Positions 20,122-35,500 of a stretch of 64,000 nt of DNA are shown piece after piece. Position 1 is the first letter of the stretch; the number at the start of each line of letters is the position of its first letter. The stretch comes from Glandiceps talaboti (lineage: Eukaryota; Hemichordata; Enteropneusta; Spengelidae). The stretch spans positions 20,292,797 through 20,356,796 of the forward strand of contig NC_135566.1 in NCBI RefSeq assembly GCF_964340395.1, read 5' to 3'. The notes below the pieces were generated by a model that did no database searches, was not told the origin of the DNA, and saw nothing but the letters and a program-made list of their open reading frames with translations. The position numbers and the translations under genes are program-made.

Positions 20122-23100
20122 ATGACTGACTACAAGGCAATCGGAACAAGCTGCCTCGCTAAAGTAATTGAATACGAATCTAAGGATGATTGGAAACTGT
20201 ATAAAAGCTCGGTGAGTATGTTTACAAGTGTATTAACTATTGTAACGTGCATTGACAGTACCGCTGTATATGTAAATGATGTAATAATGTATGGCACTTG
20301 TTGATGTAATATATATAAATGCGATTTCGAAATGTTTGTAGTCGAACGACTTTGTTAGGAACTATTACGTACGTTTTTGTAAATGACATGAACATGTAAC
20401 TCAGTCTCAATAGAGAAGAAGTCTAAACAAAGACCATGATATGACATTTCAAAGGTTATCTTTCCCAACACAAATCTAGACATACACTACGGTGGACGAG
20501 AAGGACATTTCCGCGCTCTCAATGATTGGGCGTTCAAAGCAATTTCCGCGCTCTCAATGACAGAGTTCAAAGCAATTTCCGCGCTCTCAATGACTGAGCG
20601 TTCAAAGCAATTTCCGCGCTCTCAATGACTGTGCGTTCAAAGCAATTTCCGCGCTCTCAATGACTGAGCGTTCAAAGCAATTTCCGCGCTCTCAAAGACT
20701 GGGCGTTCAAAGCAATTTCCGCGCTCTCAATGACTGAGCGTTCAAAGCAATTTCCGCGCTCTCAATGACTGGGCGTTCAAAGCAATTTCAGCGCTCTCAA
20801 TGACTGGGCGTTCAAAGCAATTTCCGCGCTCTCAATGACCGAGTTCAAAGCAATTTCAGCTCTCTCAATGATAAGAGTTTCAAAGCGATTTCTGTGATGT
20901 CAGACATTTCCGCAACAGAAACGATTTCTCTGTCAGAAGCGATTTCCCAGACATATGTTTCATGTGTACACACAAGTACAGAATTTGGAGGAGTCATGCA
21001 GAAGCTCAATTGTTGTATGCAAGATTTTTAGAAAGATTGGTACCCCATCCATAAATTTTAACAATGCACTTAGTATGCTTGGGGGAGAAATAATCACTTT
21101 ACAAATGCCAGTTGATGTTCATGAAAAATAAAAATGTCTTCAGCAGAAAATGTTGCAGAACACGACAGTAATTTGTAACTCATTTATGTCCACTATATGT
21201 AATATCAATTTTATGTCCTTGAATGATTAAAATTATGTAGCCCAGACACTTCGCAAATGTATTTATGGTGTATCAATCTGAGACTTCCAATAGTTTGAGA
21301 TTGAAAGATAGTCGAGTGCGTGACTAACGACGTCCAAGTAAAATCCTATCTATCAAGAGATGATATGGTTCGTTTTCAAAGCATGAACACGTTTTTAAGC
21401 AATCGACATTTAGAAATACAAGTAATTTCGAAGTTCATTTTTGGATGTTGATATCGATTTTTGAACATCCATTTTTTGAGACTCATCGAAAATCAAAACA
21501 TGAACCATGTTTCACTTTTCTCAGCTGTGCACTTTTTATCGTTACATTATTGTAACATTTGTGCCACTAGGCTCGACTCAAAGAGACATCGCAGGGAATA
21601 TCCCGTCGATCATCGGGCATGACGTGGCACATTAAATCGATAGCCCCACTTTGAGTACGAGGAATTCACACATAGGGTATAATAAACTATCATGTCAGAA
21701 TACTGGTTTAATAATATTCTAAGCTCGGCAACCTTGTGTTCATAGTGGTCTGAGGTTTAACACAAACGTATAGTAATGACTATGTTACGTCGATTCACCC
21801 AAAATGTGCTTGAAAGGGGTAGGGGTTTTGTGCGAAGTGCCGTCTTAAGTATTAAGATCAAGGGTCTCGAGCTCTGTAAGTTTTTGGGTGTGTGGAATGT
21901 ATAGAGTTTGGGTTTACCGTTTGGATTTGGAAGTCTCAGCAGAGTCATCTTATTTTATTTTACACAGTCTAGTTACGCAGCCGGCCCCTCCCCATCCCCG
22001 TCTAGGTAACAACACAAATATATTTAAACTGTATAACATCGTCGGTATGACATCACAATAAATACATTTGATTGAAAAAATAATGCCGACGATAACTCAC
22101 TACCTAAAAACAATTCTTGTATAATGTACAAACAACCGTCATTGTATGGGATGGATGGCTGGTGTCAGTCAGTCATGCAATTTGCGCCAGAAACGAGGTC
22201 CCACCCCAAACATCTGATTACAAATTTACAATTTATTTGTACATTTAGGACGTCCAAAAGGATATGTTCATATTCCAACGCTATCTGTTACTTGTTGTCT
22301 TTGCTTCCCTTTGATCTTCGCTTTGATATCATTTTTGTAAACAACCTGCAAACTTCATAGAAACTGTAGATAGTACGAGTAAAAGGTGTCCCTAACTTTC
22401 CAGTAAAACGTTGAAACGTGAAACGTTGTTTGTGGTTTGATTTTGATTGTGTTTCAAAAAACGACAGTTCGAATTTCGATATCAACACCTAAAATACCAA
22501 GTTCCAAATTCACATGTAATTTCAAATGTTGATTGTTTAAACACGTATTCATGGTTCGAAATTACGTCAGAAACGAATCACATCATATCTGGATAGATTG
22601 GGATTTCACTTGGACGTCGTTAGTCACGCACCTAGTCAGTATGCAGACAGAGTATCGAGGATAGACTTCACGTGTTGTCATCAGAATGTTGAAACAACTA
22701 TTCCAACATTGGTTGCAGTCAGTATATATGAAAGTTATCAAGAAATTGATATTTGTGTAAGATGAAAGGACTATGATGTTGTGATTATTGGTAACAGGAC
22801 ACTACGCCCCCAGACAAACAACCCGTAGGATAAATGCCCCCAATCACGCCTACAAATACACATACACTTTCATTTCAAACATGCTGATAAAGACTGAAAT
22901 ATTGATAATGAAATGAAATTTTAGAAAAAAACGACGTGCGATAAACATGGGATTTGATTTCTAATTAACTCATAAACAGGACCACTTTCGACCATGCCCT
23001 AGTATGTAATTATCCCACCTGAGGCCTTTCTCCGAGAGCATTTTTTTCGGGGGGGGGGGGGGAATGCCCTAGAACCGTCATTATTATGTTAAAGAGAAAA

Positions 23101-23448
23101 AAATAGTGTGACGAACTCGTGGAAAGTACACGAAAAACTCTGATATTTAACACCTAATAAAACACTAGAATAGATTGCCTACGAAAGCTAATAAGTGGTA
23201 GCGTTAGCAAGCCTTCGATAAGCGTGAAAAACCCTCTCCGTCACATCAAGCTGTTCGATTGACCTTGTGTATGGCAGAACATACACTATATAAACTTGAG
23301 TACAGACACATTCGCCAAGCCAGCGTCTCTAGACTATGGCACAACCCAAGAAACCTGAAATATCACGACCAACTCGTGAAAATAAACGCCTCAACCTCAC
23401 GGAGGCATACTAGAAAACGTTTCCCTAAAGGAAGAAGTAGGTTTTAAC

Positions 23449-23536
<88 letters not shown>

Positions 23537-26500
23537 GAGGAAGAAAAGTGTTGCTATAGCTACCTGACCAAGACTCCACCCCTCAGCAACTGACTGGCAT
23601 ATGAAAAGTGTGTTTCGAATAAAACACGGGATATCTAGACCTGAAGTACTGGGAAAAATCAGACGAGCCATATACAGGCACCCGGGGCGTGACACCCACA
23701 AGCTTTCCGCAACAACTATCTGTGACAATACCTGTTACTATAGTTATCTCTGATAATATCTGTTACTATAGCTATCTCTGACACTACCTGGTACTATAGT
23801 TATCCCGGACAATGCCTGTTACTGTTACGGCATTAAATCTCCCAATACTAGAATGTATTTCGTGCAACTCTAGAATGTATTAAATGCATTTATTACAAGC
23901 TCCCTGGACCGTCCGCCCGGTCTTAGAATGTATTTCGTGCAGTCAGAGAATGTAAATAATGATTTCTAACTTCTGTTTAAAAAAATGTAAAACGTGCATG
24001 AGTTAAATGTAAAAATGTATTTCCTGCAAAATATATGACTTCTGGCCATGGATGCAATACCTGTTACTATAGTTATCTGTGACAATACCTGTTACTATAG
24101 CTATCTCTGACAATACCTACTGTAGTTATCAATGACAATGTGTACACACAGGCACCGTCACTGTGTCCACAATTTTTACCAGTTACATGTACTTCCGGGT
24201 CACTAACACGTGACTTGTGGGGATTCCACTTCTGTACGTCTGGGAAATCGCTTCTGTCAGAGAAATCGTTTCTGTTGCGGAAATGTCTGACATCGCGGAA
24301 ATTGCTTTGAAACTCTTATCATTGAGAGAGCTGAAATTGTTTTGAACTCTATCATTGAGAGAGCTGAAATTGCTTTGAACTCGTTCATTGAGAGCGGTCA
24401 TTGAGAGCGCGGAAATTGCTTTGAACGCTCAGTCATTGAGAGCGGTGAAATTGCTTTGAACGCCCAGTCATTGAGAGCGCGGAAATTGCTTTGAACGCTC
24501 AATCATTGAGAGCGCGGAAATTGCTTTGAACTCTGTCATTGAGAGCGCGGAAATTGCTTTGAACGCCCAATCATTGAGAGCGCGGAAATGTCCTTCTCGT
24601 CCACCGTACATACACCACTAGTTAGTCCTGCTTGCATACGGAGGAATTCGGGACTCGATTCTGACAATTGTCCCTCTGGTGTTTAGAGTCAAGTCAGTAA
24701 TACAGACTCGTGCACCGTCATGTAAGCAGGACTAACCACTAGTCAGATCGAGTGGTCCTACTGTGTAATAAGTTCGTGATAGCTTAGTAGTTTGGATTGT
24801 ATCCATTAGGTGTATATGTATATGTCGCGTGTAGAAATTCATGATATAAATAATTTAATATAATATAATTGTAATGTGCGACATTGTGCGACTTTTTTTG
24901 GTATCTAGACAACAGTTTTCTGGTGTATAATAAAACATTGATACAAAGAATGATTTCCCTCTACGAGTGAAATTAGGGAGTAAATAGTCAAGCTTTTGGA
25001 AATCATTTCTCGATCCTGAAAATCTGTTGTCAACAGCCGATAAATTGAAGAAATACGGGTTACACCTTCCCTTTGTCAATTGTTATTGTTGCTGTTTGTA
25101 CCGCGTTGTGTTCTCCCGGCCCCTCCCCCTATTTTCGTAAACAACCCCTACACATATCGATAAGACGATGTGAAATAAACACCCACGGGGTCCAAACACC
25201 CACGGGATTTACGTCGTTAAAATGACATGGTACCTAAACTGTCTATTGTTAGACGATTAAATATACTAGTAAGCTAGAGATGGACTCCTGTTTGTTATAT
25301 TGGCTAATATGGAGATTTCATCTTATAGACAGGGTTCCATCGTATTATCATATGTTTGTTACGCAAGCAATTATATCTTGCTGTCATTTCAGGCATGAAT
25401 TAATGATAAACATGTTTTGTGGACTCGTTTTAAAAAAGCCACCGCACTGGCTGACATACAATCATGTCAATTTTTCTGGAATGATCAAATCTTATCGCTA
25501 TGTTCATATATTTGATCGTTTGACCGTTTTCTGATACTGCAGATACAGCGTTAGATCAAACATGGAACTTGTTACGTCACATCCACCGTGTGTTACATTG
25601 AACTGGTGTGCCCAACGAAGATCGCCAACGATTACGTGTTTAAATCTGGGTCGTCTGTCTCTTAAACGGTTATAGTCGTTTCGTTGAACTTCAACAAAGC
25701 TATTTTAAGTCAAAGTGTAGTTATCACTGTTTACGACGATCAGCTCAACACAATACTAATAATATTATCTTTCTGAAAACAGATTGTCAGCCATGATCAT
25801 GAAGCGATCACGTGATATGTCTGTGAAATGTTCACTCATGATTTAATCCAGTCGCACAACAAATTTTCATAGCCTATACATGTACATACCGGTCGTGTCC
25901 GACATAGCCTCCATTGATTCGTGTTGCTGCAGGATGTACATGTAGCTGCCAATATCTTAGACTGTGGACAGTCGTTCGTGCCTTTTTTAAGCTACGTTTA
26001 TCTAAAACAAAATCGTCGCCTCGCTCCGTAGCACTGAATATTAATACGTACTGATAGGAACTGCGAGTACCGAAGGCTCGTGCCCCCGGCACTCGCTGTT
26101 CAATCAGTACGCGGTTACTTTATAGTATTGCTCCGGATCGGAGCGAGGTGACGACTTTAGTTTTAGATAAAACGTAGCAAAAAAGACACGAACGACTGTC
26201 GACAGTCTATCAATATCTATGAAATTCGCTGTCGAAATTAATACATTGAGGCTCTTTTATCTCTACACACATCAATGCCGTGGTCCTATTACTTCTTGAT
26301 AAGACGAGCCCTGGGGTACTTTGGCAGTAGAATGGTCAAGTGTGCACCCCTGGGAGGAATCCTAATATTAAAGCATAAAATCCACGAAGTTGTCAAAACT
26401 AGTCAGGTGTCAAAAGTAGCTAGTATCAGGGAAAAAATATGTGTCAAAAGTCTACATTTAGTTTCACGTAGGAAGACGTGACTTGACAAAACGTGTCCCT

Positions 26501-29500
26501 ACAGAGTGCCTGGCAGGATCCGGAGAATTAATGTTTACAGACGTGTCCCTATAGGGTGCCTGGCAGACCAATTGATGTTTACAGACGTGTCCCTATAGGG
26601 TGCTTAGCAGGAGAATTAATGTTTACAGACGTGTCCCTACAGGCTAGGGTGCATGGCATGAGAATTGATGTTTACAGACGTGTCCCTACAGGGTGCCTGG
26701 CAGGCCAATTGATGTTTACAGACGTGTCCCTACAGGGTGCCTGGCAGGAGAATTAATGTTTACAGGCCTAGGACTGGTGTACCCTCAAGCTTAGGATTCG
26801 ATGGACAAGCATAATCCGAGTCTATAAAAGGTTCTAAAACAAGGGGTTGAAAATCTACGTTTCAGTCAGAAAGCAGGGGTTAATGGTCTTCCGTGACGCC
26901 AGTTTTCAGCCAAATACAAGTGTTGAAAGTTTAAGCACAACTCAGGCCAAGACTGAGCCTCCCATGACCCGTATATTTTGGAAATCCTTGCCAGCTTGGA
27001 AACATCGCACTGCATAACTTGTAACAACAAAATGTGCTCTGACTCTTTGATTCATCTTGATTGAACTTTTTACATATAACTTCAAAACGCCAATCCAATC
27101 CACTGTTCTTGATGATCAAATGTATTTAAATGAACGTGATAAGATTTTTGTTGTTTTTCATGCGTCTGTCACTTCTCCATATACTGAAACACCACTATGC
27201 GTAAATAGTTTGTCAATCTTGTGTTCAATTACTTATGATAAAGTGATTTATTAAACTTATGATTTATTTTTTATGTTCGTATGCTTTCAGAAAGACGTGA
27301 ATGTCTATACAAGACCGTCGCCTGACTTCAACGGTACACTGTAAGTCTTTTAGTGTCTTCTTAAATTCTCAGCTGTCGACAAATTAGCAGGTTTATATAT
27401 CCCAACGTAATGATTGTACTTCCCATTGCACGCGTTATCAAATTAAAAAAAAAAAGTATCATCCCCTGCCCTCTAGAATCATCATTGTCTTTACCTTTCG
27501 TTCCTTTTAATGTTGTTGTTTTAACATTATTTTTTTGAAACATTTATTTATATTCTATAGTGCCCTTTCTATTTTAAAACAAATATTCAAAAGCGCTGAA
27601 CAATAACAATTAAAAATTAAAAACATTGGGAAATGAAATAAGTTTTAGATGTCATACAATCATAGCCCGTTAACTTTTGAATCAGAAGATCTCATTCGAC
27701 GTCCAGGAAAGTCAGTCTTTTAGGGCATCTTTCTGTGTTGAGTTTTTAAATTAATGCCATAGAAACAAGAGCTGTTACAGTATTTATTTCATTCAATTAG
27801 AACCCATGACTGATGGATTACTACTGACAGGCACTGTTGTTAACGTCTCTGTATGATGTCTAGCTTTGTATCCGATCAGATCAGATCTCCCTAGCCATTG
27901 GTATTGATAGTTGGATTCAAAAGCCAACAGCTAGATTCTACTCTACTTATTCCAATGTTCTTATGGAAAATAAGTATCTTTTTGGCAGTTGTACGTAATT
28001 AGGTACTCGGATTAAAAACAAGTGTGGCATACTAACGGTTTAGTACAATATATCATACATTAAGTGTTCAATCTTAGTTTACTATACAATAACTGTTTAA
28101 TCTTAGTATACCATACAATAACTGTCCAATCTTAGTATACCATACAGTAACTGTTCAATCTTAGTATACCATACAGTAACTGTTCAATCTTAGTATACCA
28201 TACAATAACTGTTCAATCTTAGTATATCATACAGTAACTGTTCAATCTTATTATACCATACAATAACTGTTCAATCTTAGTATACCATACAGTAACTGTT
28301 CAATCTTAGTATATCACACAGTAACTGTTCAATCTTAGTATACCATACAATAACTGTTTAATCTATGTCGGGGATCAGGCTAGACTAGCTGCAAGCTATT
28401 TCTTGACTCCCCATTTACCCTTCTCTCTTTTGATTTTTGTTACCATTATTTTGTAATCATTTTATACGATTGGGTAAATAAACCACTTACTACTTACTAT
28501 ACTGTTGTAATCAGTGCCGAGGTTATGTTGTCTTACCTGAACTGACTATCGTCAGGCTTGACAACTCTGTCTCTGCGATGTGGCTGTGTAGATGCAGGCT
28601 TTAGTATACGATTTGGTATGACTTGCATCCACACTTGCTGTAATCCGTCCTACGGGATTCTCCAGGGTGATACGTTTATATACCAGTCAGCCCTCTATCG
28701 TTGGTGGCGTCCTGATGGGTTGTTCCATTATTGCTATAGTACGGTTTCCAGAGGGGCACTGGAAACCGTTCATACAACACTCCCCCCAACTTCATTTAAA
28801 TAGGGCTGGACCCTGAGGGGATCTTGTGGGAGCGAAATAGCCTAAGAATATCCACCAGGGACTGTTACTAGGGGAGATGGAAGAGCTACTAGTCTATAAA
28901 CATAGTGCCTGAAACAATGTCCCATTACCTTGTACAAGGTACCAGCGGTTATACTGAGCTAGCTATGTTAAAATAGCTATCCAATTATTTACCTCACCTT
29001 TCATGGGGTACAAATAATTATAACTAACTAGTCATCAATTTATGGCATAATGACTAGCTACCTTGATGTCCTTATCAGGGTATTCAACTGAAATTATTTA
29101 CCTCAACTTTTATGGGGTACAAATAATTCTAACTAACTAGCCATCAACTTATAGTATAGTGACTAGCTACCTTGATTTCTTTATCAAGGTATTGATACTG
29201 AACATAATACCTTAACTAGGGATTTTAACTGAATGTTTTGGTCCCCAGGCTTGATTAGTGCCATCCCTAGCTATTAACTAAAAACAAGTTGGGTTAGTAT
29301 GCGGCCATTGGTTATCTGTTCCACCTCCTAAGAAGATCCCAGGGCCAATGACTGTGTACTAACACAGTAATCAGATTTTTGGATCTGTATTATGCACCCT
29401 TACCCCCGCAGTCTGTCGATATACACTTATTACCTCCAAGAAGGCAAGTGTCATGACACACCACAAGTGTAAGTCACATAATAAATTATTTATCATGCAT

Positions 29501-32500
29501 TTTTACCCCCGCAGTATGTCAATGTACAACTTTTTACCTCCAAGAAGGCGCCAAGTGTCACGACACACCACAGGTGTAAGTTACATAATAAACCTAATTT
29601 CCCTTCTTCCCCCTTACCAAACAAAATGGGGGGACCTATACGTTACAGGAAGCCATAAAGGGTACGGGTGTTCCTCACCGTGATAGGGAGTAGTTCATGG
29701 AGAGTACTGCCCCGAATTGTGGCTATTAAAAACCCAACACTTCCTATATACTGGGGAGAGTTTGGTTTAGGACAATTGGGAGGGGGAAAATAGGGTGAGT
29801 CTGTCTCCAAGATAAGGCGATCTTCAGGTATTTGTGATATTGCGAATACCTGAAGGGGCGTGGCATGCCTTACACTGGCTGTACACCCAAAATAAGTATT
29901 TGGAAAGTGGGTCAGCCAGAGTTGAATTTGTGGTGCATCCCCAGAGAAGCAATGGAAATGTATGAACTGTTCCCTGGGACAGTACTTACGTACCAGTTGT
30001 AATACCTCCTCACCAGGTTTATGACCATAAGGGTCTCCATCACCTCCTCGAATATGCAGCACTAGGGGCTTTGAGACAGACTTTTCTTGAAGCAGCTGTA
30101 GGATTTCTTCTAGAAGTTCCTTCTGTTTTGGCCAAGCAGATTCAGGTGTTGTATAATCTAGACCTACTTCACCCACAGCGTCGATATTGCTGGACTCCAT
30201 CAACCTACGGAACGTCTTGAACTGCTTCTTAGATATTTTACTGGCATGTTTGGGGTGTAGTCCTACAGCCTTCTTCCAGCGAGGGTTGGGGGGCCCTATC
30301 TCCCGAAATCTGCTGGGATCGCAGAATACTTCCACACCGCCCAGTAGATGTACTGGGTGGTCCGGTTCGGTCTCTCGTTGTCGTGCTATCAGATCCTCTG
30401 AGTCTTGGGGCACATCATCCCTCCGCCCCCAACTAGATTGGATACGATCCAAATGGAAATGCGTATCGTACACCTCCAAAAGATCACCTCCATCATCAGG
30501 GGTAGACAGATTCTGTGCAATCGGCTCAGAAGACACTGATGGGGTAACAACAAGGGGGTTGGGGTACTCACCAGTTGTGGATATGCCTGCTGTTGGGTAT
30601 TCACTAGTGGATGATGAGGATATGTCTAATGATTCTGTGTCCATACTGACGGATATATCTCCCTCTCCTTTCTCCTGGGTGTCGAACATCTGTCTGAACA
30701 TCCGCCGTTGTATTGGTGACAGGAACCCCATCAATATCAGCAGCACTCTCCAGTGAACCAGTATGACTAGTGAATTTGGGCGTTGCAGACTAAATTGGGG
30801 GTGGTCTTGCCAATTTAATGTTCTGCACAACTGGTGCATAATGATATGGTAATGGTCTGAAATTTGGGCATTCTCTGGGACTAGGCTTTGCCCAAACTCC
30901 TTATAGAAAGCCAAAAGGTCATGTATAGGCCCTAGACACGGAACATCAACCAGCCAACCGGATAGTGCTTCTAACGCTCTCATTACATTTTCTGCATTCA
31001 TGCTGGTCTCATATGCTCGAAGAGGTGCAGGTAGATGGGAAGAAAAGGTGTGACTTCTCTGGTTCCTGTTTATCTTTCTGCAATCCGGCAAGGGACACTG
31101 TACTTGACCTTTCGACAATCGGGGTACCTTAGGGTGGGGGAAAGGGAAGGCAGGAAAAGGTCCTTCTTTTGTTGGGGAGATCGCAGTCCGAGGTCTTTTC
31201 CGACTGTGACTCACCTTTTTCTTGCCTTGGCCACCCGGCTGTCTTACTATCTCTGGGGGAGGGGGGGTCAAAGTCTTAGAAGAACTACCTTGACTTGTTT
31301 GGTCACCTTTCAATGGTATCTTAGACAGCCGAATGGTACGGGATTCATATACCTGCCTTACTCTCTCCGGGGGATGAGAAATCAAAGCCTGAGCATAGCC
31401 CCTTCTTTGACTCACTTGTCCCCCTTTCAAAGGTAATTTAGGTTGCAAAGCAGTACCCGGCACAGATTCCCTCTTTGCCATCTTTGGGGGAGGGGTCATC
31501 AAAGCCTGAGCATAGCTCCGACCTTGACTTACCTGCCCAACCTCAAATGGTAAATCAGTCTGTGATGATGTACTGCAACTGGGTGAGATACGCAGTGGAG
31601 GTTGGACCCTCTGCAAAGGTGGCGCAGCCGGTGCTTGGGATGTGTTACCATCCTTTGCACGATGACTGGTTCCACCCCTGTGCTGGTCCTTCCCTCTCAT
31701 TGGTTTCTCTCCCAATTTAGTATCTAGACTTGCGGGGATTGCCGTGCCAGTCCTTGGACAGCGTACATAGTCTTTCTTGGTTGTAGTAAGACTACTGCAT
31801 TCCCCGCTCACAGGGGGCCTGGTTCGTGTTTTCACAGAACTCTCCCCTCCTTTACCCTTGGACTTTGGTTTCCCTTGCGAAAGAGATTCCGTAGTCATTG
31901 AGGTAGAGGAAGTGACAGTCTTCTGTTTCAACTTCCGAGCCTGGCGTGAGTGGAGTCGGGAAGGATGGCGCTCTTGTTTTTGAGAACCTGTCAACCCGGA
32001 ACTAGTCCCCTTCTGCCCCTGCGAAGTGGCAGATGGACCAGAACCAAACTGGAGATTCATCAATGGTGTGACATGTCTCTTCTTTGGACTTGGAGAGGTG
32101 TTTGGTCCTTTGGAATAACTGACCTTTACCCAAGGCAAAGAGCCAGATGCTCCTTTAGCTTCCAAACCTCCCTCCGGTTCCAAAGTATCGACGGCTTGCC
32201 ACCATGGTTGTGATTGGGGTTGAACGGGTTCAGCCATCTCATCACCCCAAATGGAGCTTTGAGGGGCCTGAATGTTCATACCCTCCCCCAAGGGTTGTGC
32301 CTCTCCGCTCACGGGGACAGCTCCACTTTCCGGAGAAAGGGAAGCCCCATGGGCAGATAGATCTTCCTTGGGGGAATCACTACTTATGGCGGGGTCAGTG
32401 GCCATTGTGGATGTCGATGGAACATTAAACTCCGCCAGGTAAGTGGCTGGGTCCGGCAACCTGTCGGGGTGTGCTGACTGGCGCCTCCACTTACCTAAAA

Positions 32501-35500
32501 GGGCGGGGTTCTCCAGGACACGGACATCCACTGTGGTTCCACTAGCCTTTACCATACTTGGGTTTAGCGCCTTGGGTGCTGGCTTCTTCCATTTACGAAG
32601 ATGTCCAGGGCCCCTCTCCTTGGCCAGCAGGTTCTGATCTTCTTGGGGTAGATATTTATTAATCCACTCCAAGGGCTTCTGTAGCAACACCTGGGCGTCT
32701 TCTCGTACATCCTTTACCCAGGTCCATAGTTGTTGTTGGGCTGCTATGGTGTGCTGACCTATAAGGAGATCTGATACGCAGGCTTCACCTTCAGGCATGG
32801 TGCAAATGTACCCAAGGTCCATCATGAGGTCACTTGAGGATCTTAAGATACCTTCCTTAGTCATCTCTGATATCTTGGTTGCCCTGCGCATCTGCTCCTT
32901 CCTTATCTCCGTAAACTGCGTGGGGTGGGTCTGGGGTGGGGGTGGTGGTAGGGGTTGCAGTCTTGGTGTCCTACGTCGGGTTTCCCTTCGTTCGGATCTC
33001 CAAGACCGCTTGGGTCCTCCTTCGGGGTCATCGGAGGCCATGACACTGTAGAGAAATAAAAAGAGGAATACATAGTGCAATTAGTTACAGGCGGGGCATA
33101 TATATTCCTTAATCTTACGTGCTGCCTTTGGTGTTACTTGTACACAGGTTCCGTGGTACCATTCAGAGCATGAGTCACATTGTATCATAAACTTACCCTG
33201 ATATGGTTTTCTACATATGCAGTACACTGTAGTGGAATCACTGGTACTTACCTTGTTGTATTTACCCTGAGTTTGTTTAAATTTAGTAATCCAAGGTGCC
33301 ATATTTCTACTACCACAAAGTTTCAACCTGTCATGATTTGCCGTAAACATGGACCGTTTTAATTTGACTTTATATATGTAAGGAGTATATTTACTTACAA
33401 TAACTCCCGGGCCTTTCCATGGGTTTAATAATTTACGACATTTACCTTTAACTGCACTTGTATCAAGTATATAAACACAATCACCCACTTTATAAGATTG
33501 TACATTCACTCGTAGGTCATAATTCCTCTTCATGATCTCCTGGCTGGTTTTTAATTTGCCTCTGGCTATTTCGTGAGCTGTTTTAATCGCCCGTTCCAAG
33601 TCAGATACAAACTGGGAAGTGTCATGGGTAATGGGATCACCCCCTTTGGGTAGACCGAACACTAAGTCTGCGGGCAGGTTAACCTCCCGACCTAGCATCA
33701 GTCTATTGGCTGTGTATCCAGTACTTCTGTTAACATGTGACCTCAGTGCCCCGGCAATTTGTGCTAGATATATATCCCAATCTCTTTGTGATTGTGAGAC
33801 ATAACACCGAATTGCATCCATTAGGGTTCTATTAAACCTCTCTACTTGGCCATTCGCAGAGGGGCGATAAGAAGTGGTGCGTGCCTTATGAATATGCAAA
33901 ACGTCACAAATAGCTGTAAACAGTTTACTCCCGAAGTTGGGGCCCTGATCGGTAAATATTTCGAATGGGTACCCAAACCTGCTAAAGAAATCGTTCACAG
34001 CTGCCTGAGCAGTAATTTCAGCTGTTTGTGATGGGAGGGGGATACATTCTACCCATTTGGAAAATTGGTCTACCATCATTAATACGTACTCATTCCCTGA
34101 AGTTGTTTTGGGCAATGGACCTAAAAAGTCAAGGTGAACCCTTTCCATAGGGGAACCTGCATGGTACTGAGTAAGGGGGAACTTAGCCTTCTTAAGAGGC
34201 TTCTTACTTGTATTACAGGTTGGACAGGTAGCAATGTATATACGAGTGTCACTTATCATTCCATACCAGAAGTACTTTTCACGGAGTTTAGCACATGTCC
34301 TAGAAATACCTTGGTGACCGGAAGATGGTATATTGTGGTGAAGTTCCAATAACTCAATCTTCAGGGGATCCGGTACAACCAAAACACTGCCATCACTCTC
34401 CTCTAATTTCCGCCACAGAATCTCACCGTGCAAATAGAACCGTTGTCTATTTACCCAGTAATATTTCTTAGCTGGCGAAGAGAGAAAGAGATCTTTCTCA
34501 CTTGGACAATTTCCTGTATGTAGCCATTCAAGCAGTTGTTGTAACTGTGGATCTTTTTGCTGAGCCTTGCTAATATCAGCTTCAGAGTACCCCAAAAATG
34601 TTATGCCTGAATTATCACCACTATATCTAGTGACCACACAGACTCGCATTTCCTTAGATGCCTCATTGGGAATTTGAATTATTTCTATGTGGGGGTATAA
34701 TTCAGTTTCACTTTCGGTATGATCTAAACACTCAGGGTCCTCCGGTTGTGTATTAGTGTGCTCCCATGGCCAAACAGGAAGGTCATTGTGGGTGACTTCC
34801 CCTGCAGTTACACTATTTACAGTATACTCCCTATTATTGATGTTTGACTCAAGGGGGGAAACCTGGCCAGTCATATTTGTGCTCCCAGTACCCTCCCTCT
34901 TATCAATGTTCAACGCCAGGGGGACTGCATAGTCGACTTCCTCATGGAATTCGGACCAGTTTTTATGGGCCCGAACACAGTACTTACACCCACCACAGGG
35001 GAGGTCTTGGGGTTGTACGAGGGGTCGATAATACATACAAGTTTCACTCTGATGCAAACGGGAGAGAGCATCGGCGTTAACGTGTTTACTGCCAGGTCGG
35101 TATTGTACAGTCATGTTGTATTGGCTCAGTTCTTCTAACCATCTGGCTAATTGACCTTGTGGTTCTTTGAAATTTAATAGCCATGTAAGGCTACTATGGT
35201 CTGTTCTCACAGTAAAGTGATTACCTAGCAGATAATGTCTGAAGTGCCTAGTGAATCTTACGACTGCTAACAGTTCCTTCCTGGTAGTACAATAACGTGT
35301 TTGCTCCGGGGTGAGGGTATAACTACCATAAGCAATTACTCTTTCCTCTCCCTCTTGTAATTGCAATAGTTCTGCACCTATGGCGAAACCTGATGCATCT
35401 GTGTCCAATATAAAGGGGTCTGTTTTGTTAGGTAAAGTCAACACTGGTTTTGAGGACATTGCCAGCTTAATGGTATCAAATGCCTGTTGCTGTTCCTTTC

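Noticed and set aside
29643-33041. ORF3 as an envelope glycoprotein
   Set aside because: No signal peptide, fusion peptide or membrane anchor; the C-terminus is clearly a TatD domain.
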